DNA from: Melieria omissa
Taxonomy: Eukaryota > Arthropoda > Insecta > Diptera > Ulidiidae
Assembly (NCBI GenBank): GCA_963971225.1
Contig: OZ020269.1
Span: 98,750,405-98,814,404, forward strand
Direction of reading: 5' to 3'
Length of the DNA: 64,000 nucleotides
Position numbers and translations under genes: made by a program. Below the pieces are notes generated by a model. That model saw nothing but the letters and a program-made list of their open reading frames with translations. It did no database searches and was not told the DNA's origin. Shown here in pieces: positions 1 through 10,938 of this stretch (positions are counted from its first letter, which is position 1; each line of letters starts with the position of its first letter).

Positions 1-33
1 ACTCCAAGGGCCGCTATGTCATTTCGTGTCATT
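1..33 (-). pseudogene. RTE-like reverse transcriptase fragment, C-terminal piece (continues beyond window)
   Basis: Read on the minus strand these bases encode MTRNDIAALGV. The same peptide (MTRNDIVALGV) lies in the better preserved relative at 52493-52925. It is the continuation of the reverse transcriptase fragment at 703-1365, from which it is separated only by the inserted element at 34-702. The piece is cut by the window edge, so the rest of the C-terminal region cannot be seen. It has no function by itself. Assignment to the RTE-like group is by the general look of the C-terminal region and is less certain than the link between the copies. Confidence 0.7.
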
Positions 34-702
34 AGGTCTGTTTGGCCAGATTTCCAGTAAAAATTATCCAGTAAAAAATATCAGGAGAGTAAGCCAGCGT
101 ACGCTCCCTAAAATCGAACTATCCAAAAAAGTGAACAAACAGCAATTTGTAAGAATTTGCAAGTTTTACTCTTAGTTACGCCACTGGGACTTGGCCCACT
201 CATAATACACAGTAAAAAGGGTGTCAACAGGAGGGTTAAAGAACGAAACAGCTGATCTAAAATTTTCATTTAAGGTTTGAAGTGGTACGGAAAATTAAGT
301 TAAATTAGACATTTAATGCAAAATACAAATAGTTCGTTGCGCTCAATCTGCAATTCTTCCCTTTTGGCTTCAGCGGGTAAAGCTGATCAAGACGGTTGTG
401 GGCCAGCAGACTTGCGAACGCACAATTTCTTTGCTGTTTCCATTTGCCTCCAAATGTTTGAAACATTTATGTTTCATACGGCAGCCAGTCATATGTTTTT
501 CTTGTTCTTCTTCTTACTGGCAAAAAGTTACTGGACAAAATTTCTCCAGTAAAAACTTGCAAGTTCTCACGAAATGAACTGTCAATTTACGCTCTCAGTT
601 TCTCTCTCGTTACTGGAGATTTGGCGTCAACAAACAGGATCCATTAAAAATTTCTACAAATTTGTACAAATTCGTACAAATTATTCTCTGCCAAATAGAC
701 CT
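34..702. mobile_element. Non-autonomous inverted-repeat DNA transposon, 669 bp, inserted in an RTE-like element
   Basis: The left end begins AGGTCTGTTTGGCCAGA and the right end, reverse complemented, begins AGGTCTATTTGGCAGA, so the element has terminal inverted repeats of about 16 bp. It is flanked by ATT at 31-33 and 703-705. Removing the element and one ATT restores the reading TCATTGCCCATGC, which matches the undisturbed relative near 52900. The heptamer CCAGTAA or its complement TTACTGG recurs inside near both ends (about 54, 70, 527, 546 and 610), like subterminal transposase sites. No transposase is encoded; the 78-codon frame at 316-552 resembles nothing I know. A 3-bp target duplication is a feature of PIF/Harbinger elements, but that assignment is only inferred. 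Confidence 0.8.
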
Positions 703-1365
703 ATTGCCCATGCTTCAGTGCCATAGAGGAGCGTCCTATAGAGTGCAAGTTTTGTCGGTCGAGAGTGGTCTCTACTTCTCAATTGCCTACCGAGACCGTA
801 GTAGCACCTGTTGGCAAGAGTAATCCTTCGCTTTATCTCCACACTGACAACATTGCTGCTGTTGATGGCGGTGCCAAGGTAGACAAATTCCTTGACAACT
901 TCAAAGGTATACCTGTCGGCCTCGACGTGAGACCTTAGACGCTGCGAGTCTCTGCGTGTAGACAGCATATAAGTACTTCGTTTTGCCCTCATTTACCACC
1001 AGACCCATTTTGGCAGATTCTCTTTCGATAGCCGCAAATGCAGCGGTGACATCTCGCTTGTTACGTCCGATGACATCAATGTCATCAGCGTAGGCAAGGA
1101 GCCGGACACTTTTGTTGAAAATTGTGCCATCACGATGTACACCGGCCTTGCGCAGAACACTCTCCATGGTGAAGTTAAAGAGGTCGCAGGACAAAGGATC
1201 ACCCTGTCTGAAACCTCGAACGGTATCAAAGGGGTCGGAGAGGTCACTTCCAACCTTGACGGAGCTGCGCGTATTGCTCAAGTTGCGCATTCCAAGTTCA
1301 GACAATGCGGCATATAGGCAATTCCTTATCGTGCTATCGAATGCTTCCTTAGGAGCAATTGGCTT
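703..1365 (-). pseudogene. RTE-like non-LTR reverse transcriptase fragment, 5'-truncated and frameshifted
   Basis: Read on the minus strand from 1365, the translation carries a run like EAFDST (the first catalytic Asp region of the RT palm), then GFRQGDPLSCDLF, then LLAYADDIDVIG, whose YADD is the catalytic core. Next come the GLVVNEGKTKY strand and, after a frameshift near 970-990, EFVYLGTAINSS and a thumb-like helix rich in Arg and Leu. The order is that of a non-LTR reverse transcriptase. The endonuclease domain and the start of RT are missing, because homology stops at about 1365 where T-rich DNA begins. The fragment is interrupted at 703 by the inverted-repeat element and resumes at 1-33. 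It is dead: truncated, frameshifted and split. Related 3' pieces lie at 49432-49640 and 52493-52925. Confidence 0.85.
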
Positions 1366-2480
1366 TTATTATTTTTATATTATTTTATTTGCCTTAAATT
1401 TATTTTTTAAATTAATTATTATTTTACATTATTTTTATAAGTGTTATTATTATTTTTTATATGGAGAACTTTACTAAGAAAAGCACAACATATCGTTTTT
1501 ATTATTTTTGTATTATTTTATATATTTATTTAAAAAAATATTTTTATAAGATTTAGGTTGTTATTATTTTAATATTTAAATATTTTTTCATGTGTATTAA
1601 ATATATTAAATATTTTTTAATTGTTTGTTTATATATATTTGTGTTTTTTTGCTGTAACTTACTCGATATGGAGAAGTTTTTGATGATTTCTAAAGACCAT
1701 TTGTTTTTATAAGTTTTATATTATTTTATTTGTAAAATGTTTTTTTTTTAATTTTTATATTTTTTAAGACATTTATTTATTTTTTCATAGTTTTTATTTG
1801 TTTTAAGATTTGCTTTTTATATTTTTCAAACATATTTATTTGTTTTAAGATTTGTTTGGGCATTATGGGGAAAAGAGCTATTTGGTTTTTATTATTTTTA
1901 TATTATTTATTTAAAAATTATTATTTTTTTTGTTTATGTTTTTTATATTTTTATTTGTATATGGTGTACGGAGAATTTGTAATATTTTTCTATAACAAAA
2001 GCTATTTGGTTTTCATTATTTTTAAATTCTTTTTTTTTATTAATTTGTTTGTTAATATTATGAATTTTTTTAAACATTTTTATTTATTTTTTTCAGTTGG
2101 TTTTTTATTTATTTTAAGAATTATTTCGGATATTTTTGAAAAAAAAGGCAATTTTTTTATTATTTTTATATTATTCGATTTATTTTAAATTGGTTAGCTT
2201 TTTCGTTTACGTTTTTTAAAATTTTTATTTTTATATTATGTACGGAAAATTTTGAATTGTTTTACTTAAAACAACATTTGTATTTATTTAAAAAGCATTT
2301 AAATGTCTTCTTTATTAATTTTTTTTTTGTTTATATTTTTAATTTTTATATTTTTTAGATATTTTTTGTCTTATATTCATCTTTTTTAACTTTTCTTTTT
2401 TTAACTTTTATTTTTTAACTTTTTTTAATTTTCAAATTTTTCTAACATCCTTTAAGTTCAAATTTAAAGTGGAATTTTTT
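1366..2480. repeat. Long T-rich, degenerate tandem-like array
   Basis: The plus strand is strongly T-rich, with phrases such as TTTTTATTATTTTTATATTA recurring near 1366, 1498, 1888 and 2158 and a phrase like GCTATTTGG preceding some of them (about 1876 and 1998). The strand bias is marked: long T runs on plus and few A runs. It resembles an old, decayed minisatellite. The frame at 1856-2188 is a by-product of low complexity (mostly Phe, Leu, Tyr). No gene is seen. Confidence 0.6.
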
Positions 2481-4595
2481 ATATATCTTCTCCTATTTGT
2501 TAAAACAGATGATTTCAATTGTATTTATTTTTACAAATTTTTTTCCTGCATGTAAACACTTAAGTGCTACTTGAACGTTCAATTAGCAAAGTGGAATTAT
2601 TATTTTTATTATTAATTTTGTGTTTTGTTTTTTTGTTTTAATTTGTTTTTCTGTGTGACACGAAACTGTCACAAACGGCACTTTTGCGCGTCAAACGAGC
2701 AAAACGCTTTCGGCTCGTTCATCATTATTGCCGGCAATGGCGGCTCGTATTTATCTAATTTTCAATTTGCTGCAAGTCGACGCTTAATTGGTCGCTGCTT
2801 AATGATTTCGTAATGATAAATTGTGGCGGCTGTTAAAATTTAATCGCATGTTGGAACAGAAATTTCAAATAAACTACAATAACAAATTGCACATAAAATT
2901 ACACAAACACACACATTGACATAAAGCAGCAATGAAGCGTTGAAAACGCGATCGTTTTTCGAAAAAAAAGAACAAATACAAAAATATAAAAATTTGTGCT
3001 TTACAAACGGCCCACACAGACATATACATACAAACACCCAGACATACATACAAACGAAAACACGCCAACATTAACGCGCATCTTTTCAATTAAAGGCCGG
3101 CAGCGAAATGTCACAAATGTGTCCACCGAATGTGTCCAGCCAAATGGATTGCAATGTGTTGTTGTTTTTGTTGTTGTGTGCGGCGCGCGCTTCCTCAACC
3201 GTTGGCCGCCTTCTCAACGGCAACAGCAACAGTGGCAGCAACAGCAATAGCAGCAACAACGACAGCGGCCATCATCAGCGCTGCAAGCGTGCCTACTTTC
3301 ATTAAAAGCAACAACAACAACAACAAACAGCTGAAGCGTTTTAGTTTTCGTGTTTATTTCTGGCATTTCGAGTTTATTTATTTGTTGTAGTAGTTGTTGA
3401 TGTGGTTTTTGTTGTTGTTGTTGCTATTTCTCCTGCTTAATTAATGCGAAATATCCAGTGCTTGGCAGCAGCTACAACAACAACAACACGCATTAGTGTG
3501 TTCTATTTAATTTTTATTTTTAATTAGCAATTAAACAATTTATGCGTTTGCGTTTTCAGGCGATTCTGGCTGGTCATGTTGTTGTTGTTGTTGTTGTTGT
3601 GTTCTTATGTCCGCACATCAACACATTAAGCGTTACATTGCATGCTCATTTTCTAAATTAACAATTACAACAGCAACAATTACAACAACAACACATGCGG
3701 CAACAGCAGCAACAAGTGACAACAATTAACATTCCACACATACGCCGGCTGTCATCTGCTCATTGTTGCTCGCTCAATGACAGCAATTACCCCTTTCGAC
3801 GAGCCCAGTCGCTGCGCTATCACTGCCGCAACGCTTTGATATCGCTTGAGCTCGTCGTCGTTGCCGTTGTTTTCCTGTCGGTGTTATGCTAATTTTTTGA
3901 CATACCAAAGATTATTTTTCTAATGGCGTTGCCACTTGTTTGTAAGACTTTCTTCAAAGAATTTTCATTTACCTCAATTTGATTTTAATTTCAATTTTTT
4001 TAAATTTATTTTAAGAATTTTCATTTACCTTAATTTTGATTTTAATTTTAATTTTTACATTTCTTTTTTTAATTTTATTGAATTCTTTTCTTTGTTGTTG
4101 TTTTGTTTAATTTTATTATCTTTTGCTTAATTTAAAATCGACCTTTCTGTCATTTTCACTGATTTATCTTACTTTTTCTTCTTTGTTTTCTTCCTAATAT
4201 CTGCATTGCTATCAAGATCGCTTTAAACTGAGTGTTTGATGTATAGTATGTTACATTGATTTAGATTTTCAAAACACCATTAAATAAATAAATATAAATT
4301 ATTATTGAATTGATTGTTAAATTTGCACCGTGTTCGTTCAGCTGTCATCAGTCGCTGTGGGCATTTCCGTTCCATTCGCATTGTAATTTTTAATATGTTT
4401 GACCATGTCTGTCCATTTAGCGAATTGTTTAATGACTTAATCTGCCTTTGAGTGATTGTGTTGCATTAATAAATATTTAAAAAACAATATAAAATTCTAT
4501 TAAGAATCAGCAACAAACCTACTTAGACCTGTTTAGAATTGAGTCAGAGAACTCTAAGTATTACTGCAAAAAGAACTACTGTGCCAGAACTACGA
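2481..4595. other. Non-coding DNA rich in CAA/TTG and CAG runs
   Basis: No supported gene. From 2640 to 2850 the base composition is more balanced and could hold conserved non-coding sequence, but nothing is recognisable. CAG/CAA runs lie at 3220-3260, AAC runs at 3309-3330, TTG runs at 3410-3425 and 3575-3600, and more CAA at 3660-3730. From 3900 to 4540 the DNA is AT-rich with no clear structure. All short frames here are low-complexity readings of these repeats. Confidence 0.6.
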
Positions 4596-4599
4596 GAGC

Positions 4600-5800
4600 G
4601 ATTGGATCCTACCCTGGTGAGGCGCTAAACGTGCCTGCGTGACGTACCTGCTTCCCGTTGATCTGCACATCATGAAAGTCGCAACTCTTAGTGCTCTCAG
4701 GCCGAGAGAAACCGGTTGCTGGAGAGGCAGACCGTTTGGCCACGGCAGTCTACTATCAGAAGGGCAAAGGTGCCTGACCACAACTACGGATTACGGATAC
4801 GCTATTTCCATCATTGCCTTTGGGAAAAATTACGATATCCGTACCCCCTCCCGTCTAGAATGGAAAAGATTGAACATCTTCAATAACCTGGACACCACAA
4901 TATACACGGATGGCTCCAAAATGGTGTGCAGAGTAGGAGCAGGTGTCCTCTCGGAACATCTGAAACTAAATGTGTCTTTCCGTCTCCCCAATACAGCAAG
5001 CGTTTTCCAGGCGGAAGTGCTTGCTATTAGGAAAGCGTGCAGGATGGCATTGGCAGACACAACCTACAAAAGCCATATCACCATACTTCCGACAGCCCGT
5101 CCACGATCAAGGTATTAGGATCGTCGATTCTGTCATCAAAACTAGTGCGGGAATGCAGGAAACTCCTCACAGAGCTGACTCCTAGGTACAGAGTTACCCT
5201 GATATGGGTGCCAGGGCGCAATAAAATTGAAGGGATCGAAAGAGCCGATGAGCTAGATCGAAGAGGCTCCGCTCTTGATGAGAACGAGGCGCTGACGGTT
5301 CAAGCCCCACTGGGCTCTATCAAGAGCGAGGTCTCGAAGGACTTCCTCGCCAAAGCCAACAATAGATGGCAGAGGACGAAATCCTGCAAAACTAGCAGAT
5401 TACTTTGGCCAGCTTACAACAAGATCAAGACTGCGGAGCTCTTGAACAAGGGCCGCCGGGATGTGGCAAGACTAACGGCAGTCATCACTGGCCACTGGCC
5501 CATTGGAGAGTATGCGGCAAAAATAGGGATCACATACAATACCAGCTGTCACAGCTGCGAAAACCCGGACGAGAAGGAAACCGTTCACCATTTCCTTTGC
5601 GCCTCTCCGGCCTTAGCAAGAAGGAGATGGGAAAAGGCGTTGGGAAAACCGACATTTCAGAATTTCGAAGAGATAACAAAGTGCAGTGTAAACTCGCTAC
5701 TCTCGTTCATTAAGCTTTCGAACTGGATATAGATGATATATATGGATAGATAAATATAAAGTCCAGAAGACATCAGACAGTATACTCTAGTGTACCCACC
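4600..5800 (+). pseudogene. Non-LTR retrotransposon 3' part: RT end, RNase H and C-terminal zinc finger (I/R1/LOA group)
   Basis: The translation starts in the end of the reverse transcriptase (TYLLPVDLHI, preceded by an EALNV-like run in another frame). It continues into an RNase H domain with IYTDGSK (first catalytic Asp), FQAEVLAI (Glu), then after a one-base frameshift near 5090 SDSPSTIKVL (second Asp) and LIWVPGRNKIEGIERADEL. In that last motif the usual GH and GNE positions read GR and GIE, so the active site is damaged. The C-terminal part has a Cys-Cys-His-Cys cluster, SCHSCENPDEKETVHHFLC, typical of the end of these proteins, and stops at 5732 after IKLSNWI. A short 3' untranslated stretch follows, with GTGGTATCAAAACGG near 5810. 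At least two frameshifts make it a pseudogene. It is related to 22030-24930, 51157-52480 and 56850-57480. Confidence 0.85.
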
Positions 5801-6029
5801 GGGAATAGTGGTATCAAAACGGCGTTAACGCACAAATGGATGATAGCACATCGCCACTTGAACCAACCAACTCAACTGTCTTCTTACAAACTTTTAACCC
5901 AACACCCGTGAACCAACATTCCGTCACATTTAGATTTTAAAAGAAATGAAAAAATGTGTCACTAAGAGTACTTTAACCAAGTTTGAAGCCCAAGCATTCG
6001 TGTCTTTTCACAGTTTCTTCATACAAACT
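5801..6029. other. Unassigned non-coding flank
   Basis: The 3' tail of the upstream retrotransposon remnant merges here into AT-rich DNA. Phrases like CAAACTTTTAACCC recur at about 5888 and 6025, suggesting a short decayed duplication. No gene is seen. Confidence 0.4.
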
Positions 6030-6125
6030 TTTAACCCGCAGGTTGATCCCGACAGTTTTTTGAATAAAAAATAATACAAAATTAATTAAAGTTTAGAAAT
6101 TCACCACCAAAGGGCGTCTCCCATA
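6030..6125. repeat. Dispersed repeat, left half (split by the I-like insertion)
   Basis: The stretch containing GAAATTCACCACCAAAGGGC matches GAAATTCACCATCAGAGGGC near 13250. Its other half resumes at 7226 after the insertion, with GTCGAAACCCCATTAA in both copies (about 7287 and 13342). The last 12 bases, GCGTCTCCCATA, are the left copy of the target duplication. Confidence 0.7.
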
Positions 6126-7213
6126 ATAATAATAATAATATTGAGGCTATTAGTCACTGCGACCAGTGTAGATCTTTTGTGCAAGCCTGGTTTAAGCACT
6201 CTTTGGGGTTGTAGATTCCAGATCGTTTCCGGGGCTATGGTGCTAGCCCCTAGCTGGAGAAATATTTTTCTGCTGAGTGCAGGACAATCACAGAGAACGT
6301 GCATGGAGGTTTCTGTTTCTTGATTGCATTTCCAGCAGAGATCCGAAGAGGATGCGGAGGTCCTCCTTTTTTAGCATGAGGAGTTTTCTGGATACTCCTC
6401 TATATGGGGTTATAAACCGCTTTGCCTGGCGTTATCCCGTGCTGTTGGTCCATTGTTCGGCAAAGTTTAGGTCTACCCATTTCCTTAGACACTCTTGTTT
6501 GTGTCCTTTTGATAGTGCACAGAATGGTTCAGGGGCCACCAGCCTCTTTTGGCAAGGCGATCGACTTTTTCGTTGCCTTCGTGTCCTGGGATCCAGTGTA
6601 GCTCTATTGAGTTACGACTTCCCAGTTCATTTAGGAGAGCACAGCAATCCTTGACGAGTCTTATGGAGGCCGCATAGGCTTCTAGAGCCCTTTGGGCCGC
6701 TTGACTGTCGGATAATATTTATACTCGTGCACCAGATGTTTTCCTGCGTAGGCATTCTCTGGCGCATGCCTCAATGGCATGGACTTCAGCTTGAAATATG
6801 GTAGCTAGCTTCCCCATAGGGAAGAATTTATGGAATCTTGGGCCATATACTTCAGCCCCAACGCTTCCATCTTCCAGCTTAGTTCCATGCGTGTACCAGA
6901 TTTGATAACCTAGTGCAGGGGTGAATCTATAGGTTTTCCATGATCTATCTGAAATGAAGACTTAGTATCTCCTGGAGAATTCCACTTCAGGTGTAATGTT
7001 GTCAGAGATTCGCATTATGAGGTCATTGCTGAGCATTTTTAATATGCTCATGTGTCCCCTTAGATCTCCGCTCTTAAGTTCGTAAGTTCTTAGCAGCCTT
7101 AGTGCTTGAGAGCAGGCTTTCTTTTTTACGATGAGGCTCAGTGGGAGTAAACCTGTTATTACCTCCAAGGCCATCGTGGGGCACGTTTTTTTGCCCCACA
7201 TATGCCTATGCAA
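6126..7213 (-). pseudogene. 5'-truncated I-like non-LTR retrotransposon with 12-bp target duplication
   Basis: On the minus strand, from high to low coordinate, the translation gives the end of RT (ALEVITGLLPLSLIVKK), then RNase H: YTHGTKLEDGSVGAEVYG, FQAEVHAIEACA, SDSQAAQRALEA, then WIPGHEGNEKVDRLAK. The first catalytic Asp of the usual TDGS motif is His here (GAT to CAT). The C-terminal cysteine region reads MHVLCDCPALSR. The 3' end finishes in an ATT-type triplet tail (6126-6141), as in I-factor-like elements. The sequence GCGTCTCCCATA occurs on both sides (6114-6125 and 7214-7225), a perfect 12-bp target-site duplication. So this is a clean insertion, truncated at the 5' end when it landed, later broken by mutations. 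The I-clade label rests on RNase H plus the triplet tail. Confidence 0.88.
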
Positions 7214-7335
7214 GCGTCTCCCATACAATTGGAGTTGTGAGGTTGTCAACTATTGGGTTTCAACGAAACAAAAGTCAATATGTACTGTCGAAACCCCATT
7301 AATCTTCTCTTCAGCATTGAGAACCCATTTTTAAT
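7214..7335. repeat. Dispersed repeat, right half
   Basis: This begins with the second copy of the 12-bp target duplication and carries on the repeat interrupted at 6125. It aligns with 13268-13375, including GGGTTTC, a CAAAGTCAATATGTA-like run and GTCGAAACCCCATTAA. Confidence 0.7.
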
Positions 7336-7785
7336 AATCTTCGTACAACAGTTATTCATGCCTAGTGTACATATTAGTCCACAAGACATATTCACAAAAA
7401 ATAAGTGATATTTTCAAGGATATTCAAGTATCAAGTTGTTAAAGGACATTTTCAATACCAAAGACTTGAATATTTCAAAAATTGATTTAAAAATTGAGCT
7501 AAACATGATATCGAATAAAAGAGAAAATTCACTAGAATTTAAAGTCATTTTACAGAAATAAGATTTTGAAATATTTAACAATTGAAATTGAATAGAATAT
7601 TGAAATTTTGGTCTTCAAATAAAAAATATAAAATCATTAATTTAAAATTGAAGTTCTTGAAAGTTCCTTTAAAAAAAAAAACAAAAATTCATTTTTACTA
7701 TATTTGGCTTCTAGGTTTGCGATTATATCAATTTGTTTATGTATGTTCAAATTTTCTGATTTTTTCGCACAGTGTTAAAGTTCAC
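7336..7785. repeat. AT-rich flank with a second dispersed repeat family
   Basis: From about 7690 the sequence (ACTATATTTGGCTTCTAGG and on for some 90 bp) resembles 43905-43990 (ACTATATTTGGCTCCCCG). The similarity stops where the outer inverted-repeat element begins, so this repeat was probably its landing site. The rest of the stretch is plain AT-rich DNA. No gene is seen. Confidence 0.5.
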
Positions 7786-9396
7786 ATCGCACACGCACTA
7801 CGAAAGTGACACAACTCAACATTTTGAATTTTTGGGTTTATGTGTTAATCCTGTACACAATGCATAAATCTACCAATCAGCAAAAGCTCAGCATATTTTG
7901 TTGTTGTTAACTGTTGCAAAAATACAGTTAGTTACAGTCATGTCAGAAATTTGATGCTATTTGATCGCTTCAGCTCAATGCAAAAGTGTCCTAACTCAAA
8001 TTGTGACACTTTTGACGAAGTTAATTTTTGTTGAAGTTAATTTTAAGCAAAGTTCTGACAATTTTAGTATTTATTTTCATATAAAAAAAATTAATTTCGA
8101 ATTTTCAAAATTTTTCTTTCAACTTTTTGACTGTAATTTATAATTATTAAATTCAGAAAAAGTGGCATAACTTGAAATAGTTCCGTAAATATTGAATTAA
8201 AATATCATCAAAAGAGTCACAACTCAAAATTTTGGATTTTCTAGTATAATATTAAACAAATTCTTGTAATTCTAGTAGGGGAATTCTTTGTAAGGTGCCA
8301 CTCTTTGTAAGGTGCCACCCCTGCTCGATTTCGATGTTCCAGCAATCCAAGAACAAAAATTCCTATTGTCATTTAAGGTATATATGTCAACATCAATTCT
8401 AATGTGGTTTTTGTGGGAACATACGCAATGGTACGGTCTGGGTAAATAAAAGTGTCAAATTTGGTTAAGAAAAAACATAAAAATTAAAACTGAAGGTTTT
8501 TCTTGCGGTGAAAAAGTAACCAAAAACTTATAAAAAACTAAGGTAAATATCAGTGTTGGACTTAATTTTTAATGGTTTTTCATAATCCGAAATGATATCT
8601 GAGCATATCGTAAAAGGAACAAATTTATACAATGATTTCCAAAATACCATAAAAATGTAAAGTGCCACCTTTTTTTCTTTGTAAGGTGCTACCCCCCTTT
8701 TTTCATTGTTTTGTGGTCCTATATCGGTATAATGACTTTTTATTGCTCGGAATCGTCATTACAATGAATTTAAAGTGTTCTTAGTCTAATTATCTTAGTA
8801 TTAATTATCTATTTTTCTCTAATCTTATCATGAGGAATAAATTAGTTCAGTTTTGTTTATCAATTTCCATACAATTATTCGTTTTATTCGTTACCATTCA
8901 ATTTCCATTTGGCTTTCGGTCATTTTCTATTCAATTCAAATTAAATTTAATAATCTTTCGTAAATTTTCTAAATCATGCATTTTTGCTTGAGATTTTTAC
9001 GTTTTTAGCGGTTTTTTTAGGGGGTGGCACTTTACATTAAAAAATTTTAGGGTGTCGATTTTGAACACTTTGGGAAATTGGCTGTAAAATTCGTAATTAC
9101 GAAAAATTCAATTGAAGTGTTACCTTGGATCATAGCCCCTTTAACCCTCTTTCGAACGTTATATTAAAATTGGCGATACGTTAAATTTCTAACGAATTAT
9201 GCGCAAAAAAGCTATGGGGTGGCACCTTACAAAGAATTCCCCTATAATTAAAAAAAAAATTGTTGTACCCTAAAGCATAATCTATAACGATTTTTTGCTG
9301 AACGGTCTATACGTTATTTAAAAAAAATGTTTATTTAGCTCAAAAACTGAAAATCAAAAATATTGAGTTGTGTCACTTTTGTAGTGCGTGTGTGAT
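7786..9396. mobile_element. Outer inverted-repeat element (contains a second element)
   Basis: Terminal inverted repeats of 34 bp lie at 7786-7819 and 9363-9396 and differ at only two positions. They contain the core GCACTAC, GTGACACAACTCAA. Diverged versions of the same phrase recur inside near the left end (about 7982-8010, 8160 and 8213), as subterminal repeats do. No transposase is encoded, so the element is non-autonomous. Without the inner element at 8278-9242 it would be about 640 bp. I could not define a target duplication, so the exact ends and superfamily stay open. Confidence 0.75.
8278..9242. mobile_element. Inner TA-flanked inverted-repeat element, 965 bp
   Basis: The ends are perfect 24-bp inverted repeats: GGGGAATTCTTTGTAAGGTG followed by CCAC at 8278-8301, and its complement at 9219-9242. 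TA dinucleotides flank both sides (8276-8277 and 9243-9244), the target duplication of Tc1/mariner-type elements. The phrase TTTGTAAGGTGCCAC is repeated in tandem next to the left end (8287 and 8304), appears again with changes at about 8655 and 8678, and inverted near 9021. No transposase frame is present. It sits wholly inside the outer element and is therefore younger. Confidence 0.85.
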
Positions 9397-10938
9397 AACT
9401 GATCACCTTTTACAATGCAATTTCCATGCTTTGGTGCTGAACAATTTTTTATTGCGTTGATCATTGGCCATCAACATGGATCAATATGAAAAATAATTTT
9501 ATGTTTTATATTTTTCTTGCTGTTTGTTATTTCTTCTTTATTATTTTTTTCTCTCCTAAGGATCTTAAGTTATTAGTTAATTAATCCCAGCTGCCTGTAG
9601 GTGTAGGTGAATGGTCTCAGTGTTTCTCTTACAGAAAAGTCAGCAACTGCTTCCCACAGTAAGCTGACATTTTATGTCCTTTTACGCCCCTCGGCGCAGT
9701 TTTTTGCATTCTTAGTTTACTCAGAATTGTAAATTCAAATCCTACGAGTTCATTACTTTTTCGAACAAGAAAAATATATTAAAACACGCAACCACAGCGC
9801 CAAAATTAATGGCACATTAAAAAGATGAAGCAGCAAAGAGCGAGAGAGAGCACTCGAAAGAGAGAGAGAGACAAAGACAAAGATAGGCGAGTGCTACCGC
9901 GAACTGAAAGCAGAAATACAAATCTGCTTAATGCAAAAATAAAATAGAAATTAAATTAAACATATTTTTTATGACAAACGGATGATGGACACATAAAAAT
10001 TGCAGCGGCAACAGCAACAACAACAACTTTAGCAGCAGCAGCTTAAAATAACATTAAACTACATGATCAGCAACAACAACAGCGGCACGTACAATAATTC
10101 TCTGTCGACGTCCTGTTGTCACTTTTAAGTTGGCTGCTCAAAAGCAATGGGAGCGCAGGCACGAATTGCCGACAGCGACGACGACAACGACGGCAAATCT
10201 ACTTAAGTGAATCATAAAAAGTGCGTAATAATGAGAGTTTAAAATTATTTGCAGCTGCGTTTGCTGAATGAGCGCCACAAATTGCAATTGCAATGAAATG
10301 CGCCGCAACAAGCTGTCCGCCTCCTGCTGCCCGACCGGCACCAGTGGCGTTAATGCGCTTGTTGCGGCTTTTTTAATGCGCCACTGCAAATGTGGTAAAT
10401 GTGCGCTTTTATGGTAACGCACACACACACATACACACACACACAGACACACACACACAGACACACACGCAGATACAACAGAGCACGCAGTCCGTAGCCG
10501 CCACCAACGCTATGAGGGATCAAATAAAATTTCAAATTTGTGATTTTATATTTTTAAATAATGTTGTGCGCTGTTAAGTGCAACTGTCATTAACCTAATT
10601 AACTGCAATAATAACGAAGTTGGACCACAAGTTGGCTATTTCAAAAATCACAACGCTCCATATGACTAATTGTAGAAAGCAAATCTTGCAGTGATGAAGA
10701 TTTTTCTTTGATCAAATAATTTTTAAATAATGACTCGTATTGTTACAAAAGTCAATCTTTGAAGAAAAACCTATGCATAGAGAATTTCAAAGTTTCTAGA
10801 ATTTTGAAAATTTTTTGAATTCAAATTTAATGAATTTTTCAACGAAAGAATTTTTCGTGTTTGAGGCGTTTCACTGTTTCATCTCATTGCCGGTCAATAC
10901 TTGATGTGATATCAGAACCAGCTGTTATTAAACTCTTA
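9397..10938. other. Non-coding DNA with GA, CAA and CA repeats
   Basis: No supported gene. A GAGA-rich run lies at 9838-9873 (several GAGAG words, possible GAGA-factor sites by known consensus only). CAG/CAA runs lie at 10003-10085. The microsatellite of CA repeats broken by single changes is at 10419-10470. The frames of 60-110 codons around it are readings of the CA/GT repeat (Val-Cys or Thr-His strings) and are not taken as genes. Confidence 0.6.

Noticed and set aside
176..195. GTTACGCCACTG, resembling a hAT end (CAGTGGCGTAAC)
   Set aside because: No partner end in opposite orientation and no 8-bp flanking repeat could be found nearby.
1856..2188. 110-codon frame rich in Phe, Tyr and Leu, membrane-protein-like
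   Set aside because: It is a translation of the T-rich array; hydrophobicity comes from TTT and TTA codons only.
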